Translations under genes and position numbers: made by a program
Shown: positions 28,236 through 39,256 of the stretch, piece by piece
Layout: each line of letters begins with the position of its first letter
How positions within the stretch are numbered: the first letter of the stretch is position 1
The notes under the pieces: generated by a model
Told to the model about the DNA's origin: nothing
What the model saw: the letters and a program-made list of their open reading frames with translations, nothing else
Database searches by the model: none
Assembly (NCBI GenBank): GCA_905181835.1
Contig: CAJIZF010000001.1
Span: forward strand, 62,001-126,000
Length of the DNA stretch: 64,000 bases
Source of the DNA: an uncultured Flavobacteriaceae bacterium
Lineage (GTDB): Bacteria; Bacteroidota; Bacteroidia; Flavobacteriales; Flavobacteriaceae
Reading direction: 5' to 3'

Positions 28236-31200
28236 TTAATCTAAAGAATCTAGCAAATCGTCATTAAAAATTTCTTCCTCCACTTCCAATAAGTCATTTT
28301 GGTTATCTGAAAAATTGAATTTTTGAAGATACTCATTAAATTTTTCAGCTTCAACAACGGTATACTCTTGATTGTCAAAAGAAGCCAAGACATCTAACAG
28401 CCCTCTGTAGCGCCCTAAATCACTAAATATTTCATCTCCAATAGCCTCTTGTTTATTGTAGCTTAGTTTACTGTAGAAGAATAGATGTTCTTGATAATGT
28501 CTAACAACAGATTGGTATACTGCTCGTGCTTTTTCAACTTTATTTATTTGATAGTAATAGAGGATAAAAGGCTCTAGCAGGGAATAAAACTCAAAATAAT
28601 CTACAGGCATTTTTTCCATAGCTAAATCTAGTACGTTTTCTGCTTTATCATATTGACCTTCTTCAATCAACACATTTGCTAATCTTGAGAGCGTGCTTCT
28701 GTAAGTTATTCCATTTCTTCTTGTTTCCACATCATGATAAATAGCTGAATCACCACTATTTCCCCATTTCCAATTCATAACGATGCTGTACATTTTTTCT
28801 CCATCTATTCGTCCCATTTCATAGGGATTATTTTTATCTAAAGGAGTTCGAATAGGCACTAGTTTATATAGAACGCCTTCTAATTGTAAAAATTCTTTCA
28901 TCCAAATATAATCGTCGTCTCCAAAAGCACCTCCACTAAAATAGATAGGACGCTCCCAATTATTATTTGCAATTACATCTAACATTAAGAGTCTATTTTT
29001 ATAAATAACATCTCCTTTTAAAGTTATATATATGTTGGGAACTATTTTATCAGCATCTTTAGGATCAACAATTCCGTTTTGCAAAACAGCTTCTTTATCT
29101 ACAGGAATTTTAATCACTTTCGTTGGGAAAGTGTTAACCCACTGTCTGCTTTCCAATTCTACTTGTGTTTTTTTACTGTCATTAGCAACAAAATCCATCC
29201 AATCTTTAATATTAATAGTATCTTTTCTTGTTTTTTGAAAAAACAGAAAGTCTCTCGAGCCATACTTGTATTTATCATGGCTAAGTTGAGAGGGTATCGG
29301 ATCGCTATCAAAAGCTTTCTTTTTCATATCGTCAATGTACCAATCGGTCTGAAAAAGACTGGTATTAACAATTCGAACATCTTGCCGGTATTTCTCAATT
29401 CCTTGGGCATACCATAATGCAAAGGTGTCATTATCACCGATGGTAAATATAATTGCATTTTCATCACAGGAATCTAAATACATTTTTGCCATAGATTGTG
29501 CAGTGTATCTATTAGACCGATCGTGATCGTCCCAGTTTTGTGACCCCATTAAAACAGGAACTGCCAATGCAGTTGAAGCTAAAACAATTGGAACCGCTAA
29601 TTTTGGTTTTATTTTTTCTTTGACTATTTCAAACAAAGCATATACTCCAAAACCAATCCACATTGCAAAAACATAAAAAGATCCAACCAAAGCATAGTCT
29701 CGTTCTCTTGGTTCGAAAGGTCTTTCATTTAAATAAATTTTTAAAGCTATACCAGTAAAAAGAAAGAATATTAAAAGTACCCAAAAGTTTTTAGGATCAT
29801 TTTTATAATGAAATAAAATTCCAATAATTCCTAGTAAAAGAGGTAACATAAAATAGGTATTTCTAGCTTTATTATGTTTCGAATCACTTGCTATAAATTC
29901 TTGAGGGCCTAACCTTGCATCATCAATAAAATTTATTCCGGTAAGCCAATTTCCGTGTAAATCAGTGTATTCCCCTTGTTTATCGTCTTGTCTTCCACTA
30001 AAATTCCACATAAAATATCTCCAATACATGTATCCAAATTGATATTCAAACATATAGGCAATATTTTGTAGGAATGTAGGTTTTTGGATATCTAAAAAAG
30101 GCCCAAAATCTTTTAAAAAATCATCTAAATCCTCAACACCAACATTACCAGACCTGATGTCCTGATTAAAATCTTTTACAATATCGATTAATCTGGATTC
30201 TCCCAGGTATTCTCTCTTTATAGTAAATTCAAGGCCATCGGTAAATTGCATATAATTAGTAGCATGTTCCATACTCCACATTCTTGGAAACAAACCTTTT
30301 TGAGCATCGTCGGTATTTTGTGAAGCATTTACAAAATCATTAACGATTATATACTTGCCATTTTCTTCATCTTTTTCAAATTTAGGTTTATCATCTTTGT
30401 AAGGTTTTTTTGGATCTAAGCCTACATATTTTTCTGTAAATAGGGGGCCATAAAAAAGATGTGTTTCAGGGTATTGCTCTCTGTTGTAATAGGCTAATAA
30501 TTCTCTTGCATTATTTGGATTGTTCTCGTTAATCATAGTTCCAGCATTGGCTCGAACGGGGAGCATTATCCAGCTAGAAAACCCAATAAATATAAAAAGT
30601 ATAGCTAATAGTAAGGTGTTAAGTTTTACATATTCTTTTTCTCTTGTAAACCTTAATAAATAATAAAACAAACCTGTGAAAAGGAAACCTGCTATAATAG
30701 TTCCTGAATTGAAAGGAAGTCCAATACTATTTACAAAAAATATTTCTGATGCACTAAAAAATTTAAGCGTCATGGGGAGTAGTAACTTAAATATAAATAG
30801 TAAAATAGCTACCATAACAATATTGGCGATTAGGAAATTTTTTAGGGTTACCGATTTATAATTTTTAAAGAAATATAGCATTCCCATAGCTGGAATTGTA
30901 AGAAGTCCCATAAAGTGAACCCCAAAAGATAGACCAATTACGAAAGCGATTAAAATGACCCATCTATCTCCTCTTGGCGTATTCATATCTCTTTCCCATC
31001 GCAAAGCCAAATAAAATAAAACAGACATAATAAAGGTTGCCATAGCATATACCTCTGCTTCTACAGCATTGAACCAAAAGCTATCTGAAAATGCAAATGC
31101 CAGAGACCCTATTGCTGCACTGCCCAAAATTGCATGATAATTTTGTTTTTTTAACTCAATTTTTTTAGAAACAATAGTAGTTAATAACATGGTTAGTGAC

Positions 31201-31490
31201 CAAAACATAAATAGTATGGTAAAAGCGCTTGCAAAAACTGACATTAAATTTATGGTTAGGGCAATATTTGTAGCTTCCAATGCAAAAATTGAGAAAAATG
31301 CTCCTAAAATTTGGTATAATGGAGCTCCAGGAGGGTGTCCAACCTCTAAATTACTAGAGGTAGTAATGTATTCTCCAGCATCCCAAAAACTTGCTGTTGG
31401 CTCGACAGTTAACCAGTACGTTAAAAGTGCTATTGTAAATACAAACCATCCTAAAACATTATTCCATTTTTTAAAATTGAAGGAATCCAT
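28236..31490 (-). CDS. DUF2723 family membrane protein (protein O-mannosyltransferase-like)
   Basis: FTIALLTYWLTVEPTASFWDAGEYITTSSNLEVGHPPGAPLYQILGAFFSIFA. Confidence 0.92.
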   Translation of the reverse strand: MDSFNFKKWNNVLGWFVFTIALLTYWLTVEPTASFWDAGEYITTSSNLEVGHPPGAPLYQILGAFFSIFALEATNIALTINLMSVFASAFTILFMFWSLTMLLTTIVSKKIELKKQNYHAILGSAAIGSLAFAFSDSFWFNAVEAEVYAMATFIMSVLFYLALRWERDMNTPRGDRWVILIAFVIGLSFGVHFMGLLTIPAMGMLYFFKNYKSVTLKNFLIANIVMVAILLFIFKLLLPMTLKFFSASEIFFVNSIGLPFNSGTIIAGFLFTGLFYYLLRFTREKEYVKLNTLLLAILFIFIGFSSWIMLPVRANAGTMINENNPNNARELLAYYNREQYPETHLFYGPLFTEKYVGLDPKKPYKDDKPKFEKDEENGKYIIVNDFVNASQNTDDAQKGLFPRMWSMEHATNYMQFTDGLEFTIKREYLGESRLIDIVKDFNQDIRSGNVGVEDLDDFLKDFGPFLDIQKPTFLQNIAYMFEYQFGYMYWRYFMWNFSGRQDDKQGEYTDLHGNWLTGINFIDDARLGPQEFIASDSKHNKARNTYFMLPLLLGIIGILFHYKNDPKNFWVLLIFFLFTGIALKIYLNERPFEPRERDYALVGSFYVFAMWIGFGVYALFEIVKEKIKPKLAVPIVLASTALAVPVLMGSQNWDDHDRSNRYTAQSMAKMYLDSCDENAIIFTIGDNDTFALWYAQGIEKYRQDVRIVNTSLFQTDWYIDDMKKKAFDSDPIPSQLSHDKYKYGSRDFLFFQKTRKDTINIKDWMDFVANDSKKTQVELESRQWVNTFPTKVIKIPVDKEAVLQNGIVDPKDADKIVPNIYITLKGDVIYKNRLLMLDVIANNNWERPIYFSGGAFGDDDYIWMKEFLQLEGVLYKLVPIRTPLDKNNPYEMGRIDGEKMYSIVMNWKWGNSGDSAIYHDVETRRNGITYRSTLSRLANVLIEEGQYDKAENVLDLAMEKMPVDYFEFYSLLEPFILYYYQINKVEKARAVYQSVVRHYQEHLFFYSKLSYNKQEAIGDEIFSDLGRYRGLLDVLASFDNQEYTVVEAEKFNEYLQKFNFSDNQNDLLEVEEEIFNDDLLDSLD

Positions 31491-31634
31491 AAATTATTAT
31501 TTTTTATTTGCAGCGAATTTACTAATAAAATAAAAGCTCAGTAAAAAAAAGTTAACGTATTAATACCTTCATATATTTTACACTAAAAATATAATATTTA
31601 TTAAAAAAATATTTGTGCAAGCCAAAGTTTGTAT

Positions 31635-31642
31635 TAAATTTG
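31635..31642 (+). promoter_or_regulatory. Promoter -7 element (TAAATTTG) of tRNA-Gln
   Basis: TAnnTTTG with upstream TTG near 31612. Confidence 0.5.
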
Positions 31643-31659
31643 CATCCGCATTAAGGTAA

Positions 31660-31731
31660 TGGCCCATGGTGTAACTGGCAACACGTCTGTTTTTGGTATA
31701 GAAGAGTCTAGGTTCGAGCCCTAGTGGGCCA
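31660..31731 (+). tRNA. tRNA-Gln (anticodon TTG)
   Basis: 7-bp acceptor stem TGGCCCA/TGGGCCA; anticodon arm CTGT-TTTTGGT-ATAG; TpsiC arm CTAGGTTCGAGCCCTAG. Confidence 0.92.
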
Positions 31732-31747
31732 ACAAACATCACATCAA

Positions 31748-31779
31748 AACCTAATTCATATATGAATTAGGTTTTTTTT
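31748..31779 (+). terminator. Intrinsic terminator after tRNA-Gln
   Basis: AACCTAATTCATATATGAATTAGGTTTTTTT. Confidence 0.85.
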
Positions 31780-31795
31780 ATTTCCATAAATCATA

Positions 31796-32620
31796 TTAAA
31801 TTTTAAATGTCATAACAGGCATGTTAGCGTGATTTACAAGGTCTTCACTTACACTTCCATTAAAGAAATGCGCCAGTCCTCTTCTGCCATGTGTTCCCAT
31901 GCCAATTAGATTCGCATTCGTTTCGGATGCAAAATTTAAAATTCCCTTTTCTATAGAGATATCATTATAAATATGAACACTAAAATTTGAATCATCCATA
32001 TCTCTTATAAAACTTCTTATTTTAGTATTAATTTCTTTTGTTGTTTTAAATTCACTTGGAGTATTTATATAAAGTAAATTTATATGAGTGTTGGTTCCTT
32101 CGGCAAACTTCTTTGCTTGGTTAAAGGGAATTTTACACTCCTCTGAAAAATCGGTTGCATATACAAAATTATCAGTTTTAAAATCTTCATGGTTGTTTTT
32201 TATAACGAGTACAGGGATTTCAGAAGTACGAACTACTTTTTCTGTATTACTTCCTATAAACAGTTCCATAAACCCATTAGTTCCCTGTGAACCCATGATA
32301 ACAAGATCGATGTTTTTTTCTTTCACAACTTCATTTACATCTTTGTAAACCTCCCCATGGCCAATGATTGCTTCATGTATTAAAAGCCCCTCTAAATATG
32401 GTTTTTCGAGTAACTCTTCAAAATATTTTTCTGCTAGTTTTATAAAAAAAAGAGATTCAGGCATTGCTCCATTAGCTCCAGAAGAAGACAGGTGTGTTGG
32501 GAGTTCAAGTGAATTTAGCACATAAATTTCACTTTCATTTTTCTTTGCCAGTTGAGCAGCTACTTTCAAAGCATTTTCTGCCTGTTCAGAAAAATCGGTT
32601 GGTACTAATATGCGTTTCAT
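31796..32620 (-). CDS. Universal stress protein, tandem UspA domains
   Basis: MKRILVPTDFSEQAENALKVAAQLAKK...VIMGSQGTNGFMELFIGSNTEKVVRTSEIPVLVI; ...GMGTHGRRGLAHFFNGSVSEDLVNHANMPVMTF; first codon placed at the internal Met. Confidence 0.93.
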   Translation of the reverse strand: MKRILVPTDFSEQAENALKVAAQLAKKNESEIYVLNSLELPTHLSSSGANGAMPESLFFIKLAEKYFEELLEKPYLEGLLIHEAIIGHGEVYKDVNEVVKEKNIDLVIMGSQGTNGFMELFIGSNTEKVVRTSEIPVLVIKNNHEDFKTDNFVYATDFSEECKIPFNQAKKFAEGTNTHINLLYINTPSEFKTTKEINTKIRSFIRDMDDSNFSVHIYNDISIEKGILNFASETNANLIGMGTHGRRGLAHFFNGSVSEDLVNHANMPVMTFKI

Positions 32621-32708
32621 AAAATAATTTTTACTGTGATTTATCAAGATATTAATTTACAAAAAATTTTCATAAGAATAAAGGTTTTTTTTAAAGTTAA
32701 AAAAACAC

Positions 32709-32716
32709 TATATTTG
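32709..32716 (+). promoter_or_regulatory. Probable rimP-nusA-infB promoter -7 element (TATATTTG)
   Basis: TAnnTTTG upstream of rimP. Confidence 0.5.
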
Positions 32717-32741
32717 CACCTAAATTGATACAAAACTAGCT

Positions 32742-32768
32742 GAGGGGACCAAAAAGTCCCCTCTTTTT
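32742..32768 (+). terminator. Terminator-like hairpin in the rimP leader (putative attenuator)
   Basis: GAGGGGAC-CAAAAA-GTCCCCTC-TTTTT, 8-bp perfect stem, about 13 nt before the rimP ATG. Confidence 0.7.
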
Positions 32769-32781
32769 ATAGCTAAAATTA

Positions 32782-33246
32782 ATGAAAAAAATAGTAGCAG
32801 AATTACTTGAAAAAGCTTTAGAAGAAAACGAATCTTTATTCCTTATCGATTTTAGTGTCTCTGAAAATAATCAAATAAGAGTGGTTATAGATGGTGATAA
32901 TGGAGTAACTGTGAATGACTGTATTGCTGTTAGTAGAGCCATAGAGCATAATATAGATCGAGAAGAAATTGATTTTTCATTGGATGTTTCGTCGGCTGGA
33001 GTATCAGAACCACTTCTGATCCCGCGTCAATTTCTTAAAAATATTGGCCGTAATTTGAAGGTGAAAACAAGAGATAATGATGTTTGTCAAGGAAAACTTG
33101 AAAAAGTAGATAGTAAAAATATTGAACTCCGTTGGAAAGTTCGAGAACCAAAACCTTTAGGTAAAGGAAAAGTTACTGTTCAAAAAGAAGCGGTAATAGA
33201 GTATAAAGATATTGTTGAAGCAACAGTTATGATAAAATTTAATTAG
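32782..33246 (+). CDS. rimP: Ribosome maturation factor RimP
   Basis: SLDVSSAGVSEPLLIPRQFLKNIGRNLKV; upstream of nusA. Confidence 0.93.
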   Translation: MKKIVAELLEKALEENESLFLIDFSVSENNQIRVVIDGDNGVTVNDCIAVSRAIEHNIDREEIDFSLDVSSAGVSEPLLIPRQFLKNIGRNLKVKTRDNDVCQGKLEKVDSKNIELRWKVREPKPLGKGKVTVQKEAVIEYKDIVEATVMIKFN

Positions 33247-33252
33247 AAGAAT

Positions 33253-34485
33253 ATGGAGAATTTAGCATTAATCGATTCTTTTTCAGAATTTAAAGATGAT
33301 AAGTTAATAGACAGAGTAACATTAATGTCTATTTTAGAAGACGTTTTTAGAAACGCTTTAAAAAGAAAATATGGTGATGATGATAATTTTGATATTATTA
33401 TCAATCCAGATAAAGGAGATTTAGAAATTTGGAGGAATCGAGTGGTTGTTGCAGATGGTGAAGTTGAAGAACCTAACCAAGAAATTTCACTTACTGATGC
33501 TCAAAAAATAGAATCCGATTACGAAATTGGTGAAGATGTAGCTGAGGAAGTGAAATTAATAGACCTAGGCCGTCGTTCAATTTTAGCGTTGCGCCAAAAT
33601 CTTATTTCTAAGATACACGAACATGATAACACAAATATTTTCAAGTACTTTAAGGATTTAGAGGGAGAAATATATACGGCTGAAGTTCATCATATTCGTC
33701 ACCGTGCAATCATATTACTAGATGATGAAGGTAATGAATTGATTTTACCAAAAGAAAAACAAATCCCATCAGATTTTTTCAGAAAAGGAGATAATGTAAG
33801 AGGGATTATTGAAGGGGTAGAGCTTAAAGGAAATAAGCCGTTAATTGTTATGTCGCGAGCTCATCCTAAGTTTTTGGAAAAATTATTTGAGCAAGAAATT
33901 CCAGAAGTTTTTGATGGATTGATTAATGTAAAAAAAGTAGTTCGTATTCCAGGAGAAAAAGCGAAAGTAGCAGTAGACTCTTACGATGACCGTATAGATC
34001 CAGTAGGAGCATGTGTTGGAATGAAAGGTTCCCGTATTCACGGTATAGTTCGTGAGTTAGGCAACGAGAATATTGATGTAATTAATTTTACAAATAATAC
34101 TCAGTTGTATATCACAAGAGCGCTTAGCCCTGCCAAAATAACTTCAATCAAATTAGATGAAGATAATAAAAGAGCAGAGGTAATATTAAAGCCTGAGGAA
34201 GTTTCAAAAGCAATAGGTCGTGGAGGACACAATATACGTTTAGCTGGTTATTTAACAGGTTATGAAATTGATGTATTACGAGAAGGAGCTGAGGAAGATG
34301 TAGAATTATCAGAATTCAAAGATGAAATTGATGAGTGGATTATCAAAGAATTTGAAAAAATTGGATTAGATACTGCAAAAAGTGTATTGGAAAATGACCT
34401 AAAAGAATTAGTCAAAAGAACTGATTTAGAGGAAGAAACTATACAGGAAGTATTAAATATATTAAAAGAAGAATTTGAAGATTAA
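33253..34485 (+). CDS. nusA: Transcription termination/antitermination factor NusA
   Basis: S1 and KH motifs; [39 protein letters not shown]. Confidence 0.97.
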   Translation: MENLALIDSFSEFKDDKLIDRVTLMSILEDVFRNALKRKYGDDDNFDIIINPDKGDLEIWRNRVVVADGEVEEPNQEISLTDAQKIESDYEIGEDVAEEVKLIDLGRRSILALRQNLISKIHEHDNTNIFKYFKDLEGEIYTAEVHHIRHRAIILLDDEGNELILPKEKQIPSDFFRKGDNVRGIIEGVELKGNKPLIVMSRAHPKFLEKLFEQEIPEVFDGLINVKKVVRIPGEKAKVAVDSYDDRIDPVGACVGMKGSRIHGIVRELGNENIDVINFTNNTQLYITRALSPAKITSIKLDEDNKRAEVILKPEEVSKAIGRGGHNIRLAGYLTGYEIDVLREGAEEDVELSEFKDEIDEWIIKEFEKIGLDTAKSVLENDLKELVKRTDLEEETIQEVLNILKEEFED

Positions 34486-34541
34486 GTGGTAATTTAACTG
34501 CATTTTTTAAATTTAAATTGAAAACAGGAGAAAGCATTTAT

Positions 34542-37310
34542 ATGGCTGAAGTAAAAACAATGAGACTTAATAAAGTTTTGCGCGAGTTCAACATTTCATT
34601 GGATCGTGCAGTTGAATATTTAAGTTCAAAAGGTTACGAGGTGGAGTCTCGGCCTACAACTAAAATTTCTAGTGAAGAATACCAAATACTCTTAGATGAA
34701 TTTCAAAAAGATAAGAGTAAAAAAGTAGCCTCAAAGGAAGTTGGTGAGGAAAAAAGAAAAGAAAAAGAAGAAATTCGAATTGCTTCCGAGCGGGAACTTG
34801 AAGAAAAGCAAAAGAAAATCGAAGCATCCAAAAAGTTAATTAAAGCTGAAGTTAAACTTGAAGGCTTAAAAACTCTCGGAAAAATAGACCTCGAAGGCAA
34901 AACTCCTAAGGCTAAAGAGGAAAAAACTCCACAAGACAAAAAAGAAGTCACCACTCCTGTAAACAAAGAGATTTCTGTCAAAAATGAAGAATCCACTGAG
35001 GTAAAAATGCCTGATAGCGATGCTTCAAAAATTATTAAAAAAGAAATTTCTTCAGAAAAGAAAGAAGTATTACCTGCAAAAGAAAAAGTTTCAGCTCCTA
35101 CAAAAAAAGAAACTATTGCTAAAATAGATGTAACCAAGGACTCTGAAAAAAGTATATCTGAATCCGAGAAGGTAGTAACTCAATACAAAAAATTGGATGG
35201 CCCAAAGATAACAGGAGAGAAAATTGATTTAACACAATTTAAAAAACCGGAAAAGAAAAAGAAAGAAACCACCGATGCAGATAAAGAGAAAAGAAGTAAA
35301 AGAAGACGAATAAGCAAAGGTCCTGCAAAAGGTAACGGTCGTGGTGGAAACCAAAATAATAGAGGTGGTCGTAAAAAACCAGCTCATACTCCTAAAGAAG
35401 AGCCTAGTGAAGCGGAAGTTCAAAAACAAGTTCGAGAGACTTTAGAGAAATTACAAGGAAAGTCTTCAAAAGGAAAAGGAGCGAAATATAGAAGAGAAAA
35501 AAGAGATGTTCATCGCCAAAAAACAGAAGATGATCAAGCTTTGCAAGATGCAGAAAGTAAATTACTTAAGGTAACAGAATTTGTCACTGTAAGTGAAGTA
35601 GCTACTATGATGGATGTCCCAGTAACTCAAATTATTTCAGCTTGTATGTCCCTTGGAATGATGGTGACTATGAACCAGAGATTAGACGCAGAGACCTTAA
35701 CTATAGTTGCTGACGAATTTGATTACTCGGTAGAATTTATTACTGCAGATATTGAAGAATCTATCCAGGTAGAAGAAGATGCTCCAGAGGATTTAACTAA
35801 TAGAGCTCCTATTGTTACGGTTATGGGGCACGTTGATCATGGTAAAACTTCATTATTAGATTACGTTCGTAAAGAAAACGTTATTGCTGGTGAGTCAGGT
35901 GGAATAACACAACATATTGGCGCCTACAGTGTCACTCTAGAAGATGGTCAACAAATAACTTTTTTAGACACACCAGGACACGAGGCCTTTACGGCAATGC
36001 GTGCTCGTGGTACGCAAGTAACAGATTTAGCTATTATTGTTATAGCGGCAGATGATGATATTATGCCCCAGACAAAAGAAGCGATTAGCCATGCTCAAGC
36101 AGCTGGCGTTCCAATAGTTTTTGCAATCAATAAAATTGATAGACCGACAGCAAACCCAGATAAAATTAAAGAAGGCTTAGCACAAATGAATTTGTTAGTT
36201 GAAGATTGGGGTGGGAAAATTCAATCTCATGATATTTCAGCAAAAACAGGAGATGGAGTTAATGAATTACTAGAGAAAGTTTTGTTAGAGGCTGAATTAT
36301 TAGAACTTAAAGCAAATCCAAATAAAGTTGCAAACGGAACAGTTGTTGAAGCGTTCTTAGATAAAGGTAGAGGTTATGTTTCGACCATTTTAGTCCAAGG
36401 AGGTACTTTAAAAATTGGAGATTACTTATTAGCGGGGCAATGTAGTGGAAAAGTAAGAGCGATGCACGATGAGCGAGGAAATAAGATACAAGAAGCTGGT
36501 CCAGCCACACCGATATCTATTCTAGGTTTGGATGGTGCGCCACAAGCTGGTGATAAATTTAATGTATTTGACGACGAAAGAGAAGCAAAAGGTATTGCTT
36601 CAAAAAGAACTCAATTGCAAAGAGAACAATCTGTTAGAACTCAGCGTCACATAACATTAGATGAAATTGGCCGTAGAATAGCATTAGGAGATTTTAAAGA
36701 ATTAAATGTAATCTTAAAGGGTGATGTTGACGGTTCAGTAGAGGCTTTAACAGACTCCTTTTTGAAATTATCAACAGACGAAATACAAGTAAATATTATT
36801 CATAAAGGGGTAGGAGCCATTACAGAAAGTGATGTGCTACTAGCATCTGCTTCTGACGCAATTATTATAGGGTTTAATGTAAGGCCAATGGGTAATGCGA
36901 GACAAATTGCTGATAAAGAAGAAATTGACATTAGAATGTACTCCATAATTTATGCTGCAATTAATGACCTTAAGGATGCAATGGAAGGTATGTTGTCCCC
37001 AGAGATGAAAGAAGAAATCACAGGAACTGCAGAAATTAGAGAAACTTTCAAAATTTCTAAGATAGGAACAATAGCAGGTTGTATGGTTATTAGTGGTAAA
37101 ATTTATAAAGATTCTGGAATCCGATTAATTCGTGAAGGAGTAGTAGTTTATACCGGAGAGTTATCCTCTTTAAAAAGATTTAAAGATGATGCTAAAGAAG
37201 TTGCGAAAGGATATGATTGTGGTATGCAAATAAAAAATTACAACGACATTAAAGAAAATGATGTTATAGAATGCTTTAGAGAAATAGCGATCAAGAAAAA
37301 GCTCAAATAA
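34542..37310 (+). CDS. infB: Translation initiation factor IF-2
   Basis: [41 protein letters not shown]; start placed at ATG 34542 rather than the TTG at 34518. Confidence 0.97.
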   Translation: MAEVKTMRLNKVLREFNISLDRAVEYLSSKGYEVESRPTTKISSEEYQILLDEFQKDKSKKVASKEVGEEKRKEKEEIRIASERELEEKQKKIEASKKLIKAEVKLEGLKTLGKIDLEGKTPKAKEEKTPQDKKEVTTPVNKEISVKNEESTEVKMPDSDASKIIKKEISSEKKEVLPAKEKVSAPTKKETIAKIDVTKDSEKSISESEKVVTQYKKLDGPKITGEKIDLTQFKKPEKKKKETTDADKEKRSKRRRISKGPAKGNGRGGNQNNRGGRKKPAHTPKEEPSEAEVQKQVRETLEKLQGKSSKGKGAKYRREKRDVHRQKTEDDQALQDAESKLLKVTEFVTVSEVATMMDVPVTQIISACMSLGMMVTMNQRLDAETLTIVADEFDYSVEFITADIEESIQVEEDAPEDLTNRAPIVTVMGHVDHGKTSLLDYVRKENVIAGESGGITQHIGAYSVTLEDGQQITFLDTPGHEAFTAMRARGTQVTDLAIIVIAADDDIMPQTKEAISHAQAAGVPIVFAINKIDRPTANPDKIKEGLAQMNLLVEDWGGKIQSHDISAKTGDGVNELLEKVLLEAELLELKANPNKVANGTVVEAFLDKGRGYVSTILVQGGTLKIGDYLLAGQCSGKVRAMHDERGNKIQEAGPATPISILGLDGAPQAGDKFNVFDDEREAKGIASKRTQLQREQSVRTQRHITLDEIGRRIALGDFKELNVILKGDVDGSVEALTDSFLKLSTDEIQVNIIHKGVGAITESDVLLASASDAIIIGFNVRPMGNARQIADKEEIDIRMYSIIYAAINDLKDAMEGMLSPEMKEEITGTAEIRETFKISKIGTIAGCMVISGKIYKDSGIRLIREGVVVYTGELSSLKRFKDDAKEVAKGYDCGMQIKNYNDIKENDVIECFREIAIKKKLK

Positions 37311-37311
37311 T

Positions 37312-37704
37312 TTAACTTCTATCAGGTTTTAAAATAAATGCAGAAGGATATTTATTTCTTATCTCTATCCTAGCACGATCTGCCTCTAGGCGTGAATTGA
37401 AATTTCCTATCCAAACTTTATAATTTGGAGTTTCATACTTTATAGATGCAGGCCAAGAATCAAAATATTTTTGATATTCCCTTATTATTTTGTTAGCCAC
37501 TTCTAAATCTCCGTAATAAAGTTGGATAGTATATCCGTCAGACAATTTATTTTTAGTTTCTAGCTTTTTTTTTAAAATTAAAAGTTCTGAGATTTTTTCA
37601 TTCGCATTAATTGTAATTGAAGCGTTTTGACTATACGAAAAGCAAACAAAAGCGAGCGTAAAAACAAAGCAAGAAAGAGTTCTGTTGTTAGATTTCAGTT
37701 TCAT
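37312..37704 (-). CDS. Exported SPOR domain protein
   Basis: Signal peptide; GYTIQLYYGDLEVANKIIREYQKYFDSWPASIKYETPNYKVWIGNFNSRLEADRARIEIRNKYPSAFIL. Confidence 0.8.
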   Translation of the reverse strand: MKLKSNNRTLSCFVFTLAFVCFSYSQNASITINANEKISELLILKKKLETKNKLSDGYTIQLYYGDLEVANKIIREYQKYFDSWPASIKYETPNYKVWIGNFNSRLEADRARIEIRNKYPSAFILKPDRS

Positions 37705-37930
37705 AAAAAATATATTAATGCAAATGTAAATTTAATTAACTAAAAAGAAAGCAACTTTACTATTTAGAATTGTTATAAATTACACATTCAGACTCTGTTT
37801 GTATTTCTAAAATTGACTTTTATACCTTATTTTTGCTGCGTTATTTAAGGTAGTCAGGCCCTTTATTACTTATTGATTTGAAAATGAACTAACTACGATC
37901 TTGGAATTGAAAAAAAAATTAATCATTAGT

Positions 37931-39202
37931 ATGAAAAAGATGAATTACCAGAATTTATCATCAAAATTATCACTTCTGTTGTTAGCATTTGTGTTAGCGT
38001 TTTCAACTAACATTTTAGCACAAGAAAAAGGTGATGCAATAGCCGGGGAAGCGCTTTACAAGTCAAATTGTGCTGCTTGCCATAAACTAGATAAAAAAGG
38101 AGTAGGTCCAGCTTTAAGAAATGTAGCTGAAAAATACGAAAGAGATTGGCTCTATAAATGGATTAGTAATAGTCAAGGTTTAATTAAATCAGGAGACTCG
38201 AAGGCAGTTGCTTTGTTTGCTGAGTACAATAACTCAGTGATGACTTCATTCCCAGGATTATCAAACAATGATATTGATAATATTCTTGCTTATACTAGCC
38301 TCCCAAAACCTGAACCAAAAGTTGCTGTAGCTCCAATTGCCACATCAAACAATGATGACGGGAACTTACAAAATATAATACTTGCAGTGCTTGTTCTAAT
38401 TTTATTGTTGTTGGTAACAATGTTTTATCTAGTAGCTAAGTCTTTAACTAAATTATCTCAAGCAAACGGAGTTGAAGTTAAAACTGCAACCAAAAAGCCT
38501 TTGTGGAAAGTCATTGTACAGAATCAATTTTTAATGTTGGTTTCAGCTATCATGTTTTTATTAGTTGCGGCTTATTTTATGTATGCATTTTTCATGCAAA
38601 TAGGTATAGATCAGGGTTATGCTCCCGTGCAACCAATCCACTATTCGCACAAAATTCATGCAGGAGCTAATAAAATAGATTGTAAGTATTGTCATTCTTC
38701 AGCTGTAAAAAGTAAGCATTCTGGGATTCCTTCTTTAAATGTTTGTATGAATTGTCATAAAAATATTGCTGAGTACAATGGAGAAGAAGATTTAGCTAAT
38801 GGTTACACAAAAGAATTTTACACAAAAGAAATAGCTAAGCTATATGAAGCTGTTGGATGGGATGACGCCGATCAAAGATATACAGGCGAAGAAAAACCAG
38901 TTAAATGGATTCAGATACACAATCTTCCTGATTTTGTATACTTCAATCACTCACAGCATGTAAATGTTGCTGGAGTCGAATGTCAAACTTGCCATGGGCC
39001 AGTTGAGGAAATGGAGATAATGTATCAACATTCTCCACTAACCATGGGGTGGTGTATTGACTGTCATAGAGAGACAAATGTCGATTTAAAGAATAATGAT
39101 TATTATGAAAAAATCCATGAAGAGCTTTCAAGAAAATATAATGTAGATAAATTAACCGCTGCAGAGTTAGGTGGATTAGAATGTGGGAAATGCCACTATT
39201 AA
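37931..39202 (+). CDS. actA: Alternative complex III subunit ActA: cytochrome c domain fused to a pentaheme cytochrome
   Basis: Six CxxCH motifs (CAACH, CKYCH, CMNCH, CQTCH, CIDCH, CGKCH); upstream of actB. Confidence 0.9.
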   Translation: MKKMNYQNLSSKLSLLLLAFVLAFSTNILAQEKGDAIAGEALYKSNCAACHKLDKKGVGPALRNVAEKYERDWLYKWISNSQGLIKSGDSKAVALFAEYNNSVMTSFPGLSNNDIDNILAYTSLPKPEPKVAVAPIATSNNDDGNLQNIILAVLVLILLLLVTMFYLVAKSLTKLSQANGVEVKTATKKPLWKVIVQNQFLMLVSAIMFLLVAAYFMYAFFMQIGIDQGYAPVQPIHYSHKIHAGANKIDCKYCHSSAVKSKHSGIPSLNVCMNCHKNIAEYNGEEDLANGYTKEFYTKEIAKLYEAVGWDDADQRYTGEEKPVKWIQIHNLPDFVYFNHSQHVNVAGVECQTCHGPVEEMEIMYQHSPLTMGWCIDCHRETNVDLKNNDYYEKIHEELSRKYNVDKLTAAELGGLECGKCHY

Positions 39203-39256
39203 AAAAAATGAAACGACGGGCCTATTAATAGGTGTGTCATTAAATTAATTATATAA

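Noticed and set aside
28236-31490. Large membrane ORF as novel system component
   Set aside because: Matches the common DUF2723 family found across Bacteroidota
34703-35137. 144-aa antisense ORF in infB
   Set aside because: Low-complexity mirror of the charged IF-2 linker
35229-35429. Phe/Ser-rich antisense ORF in infB
   Set aside because: Reverse complement of Lys-rich infB linker; low complexity
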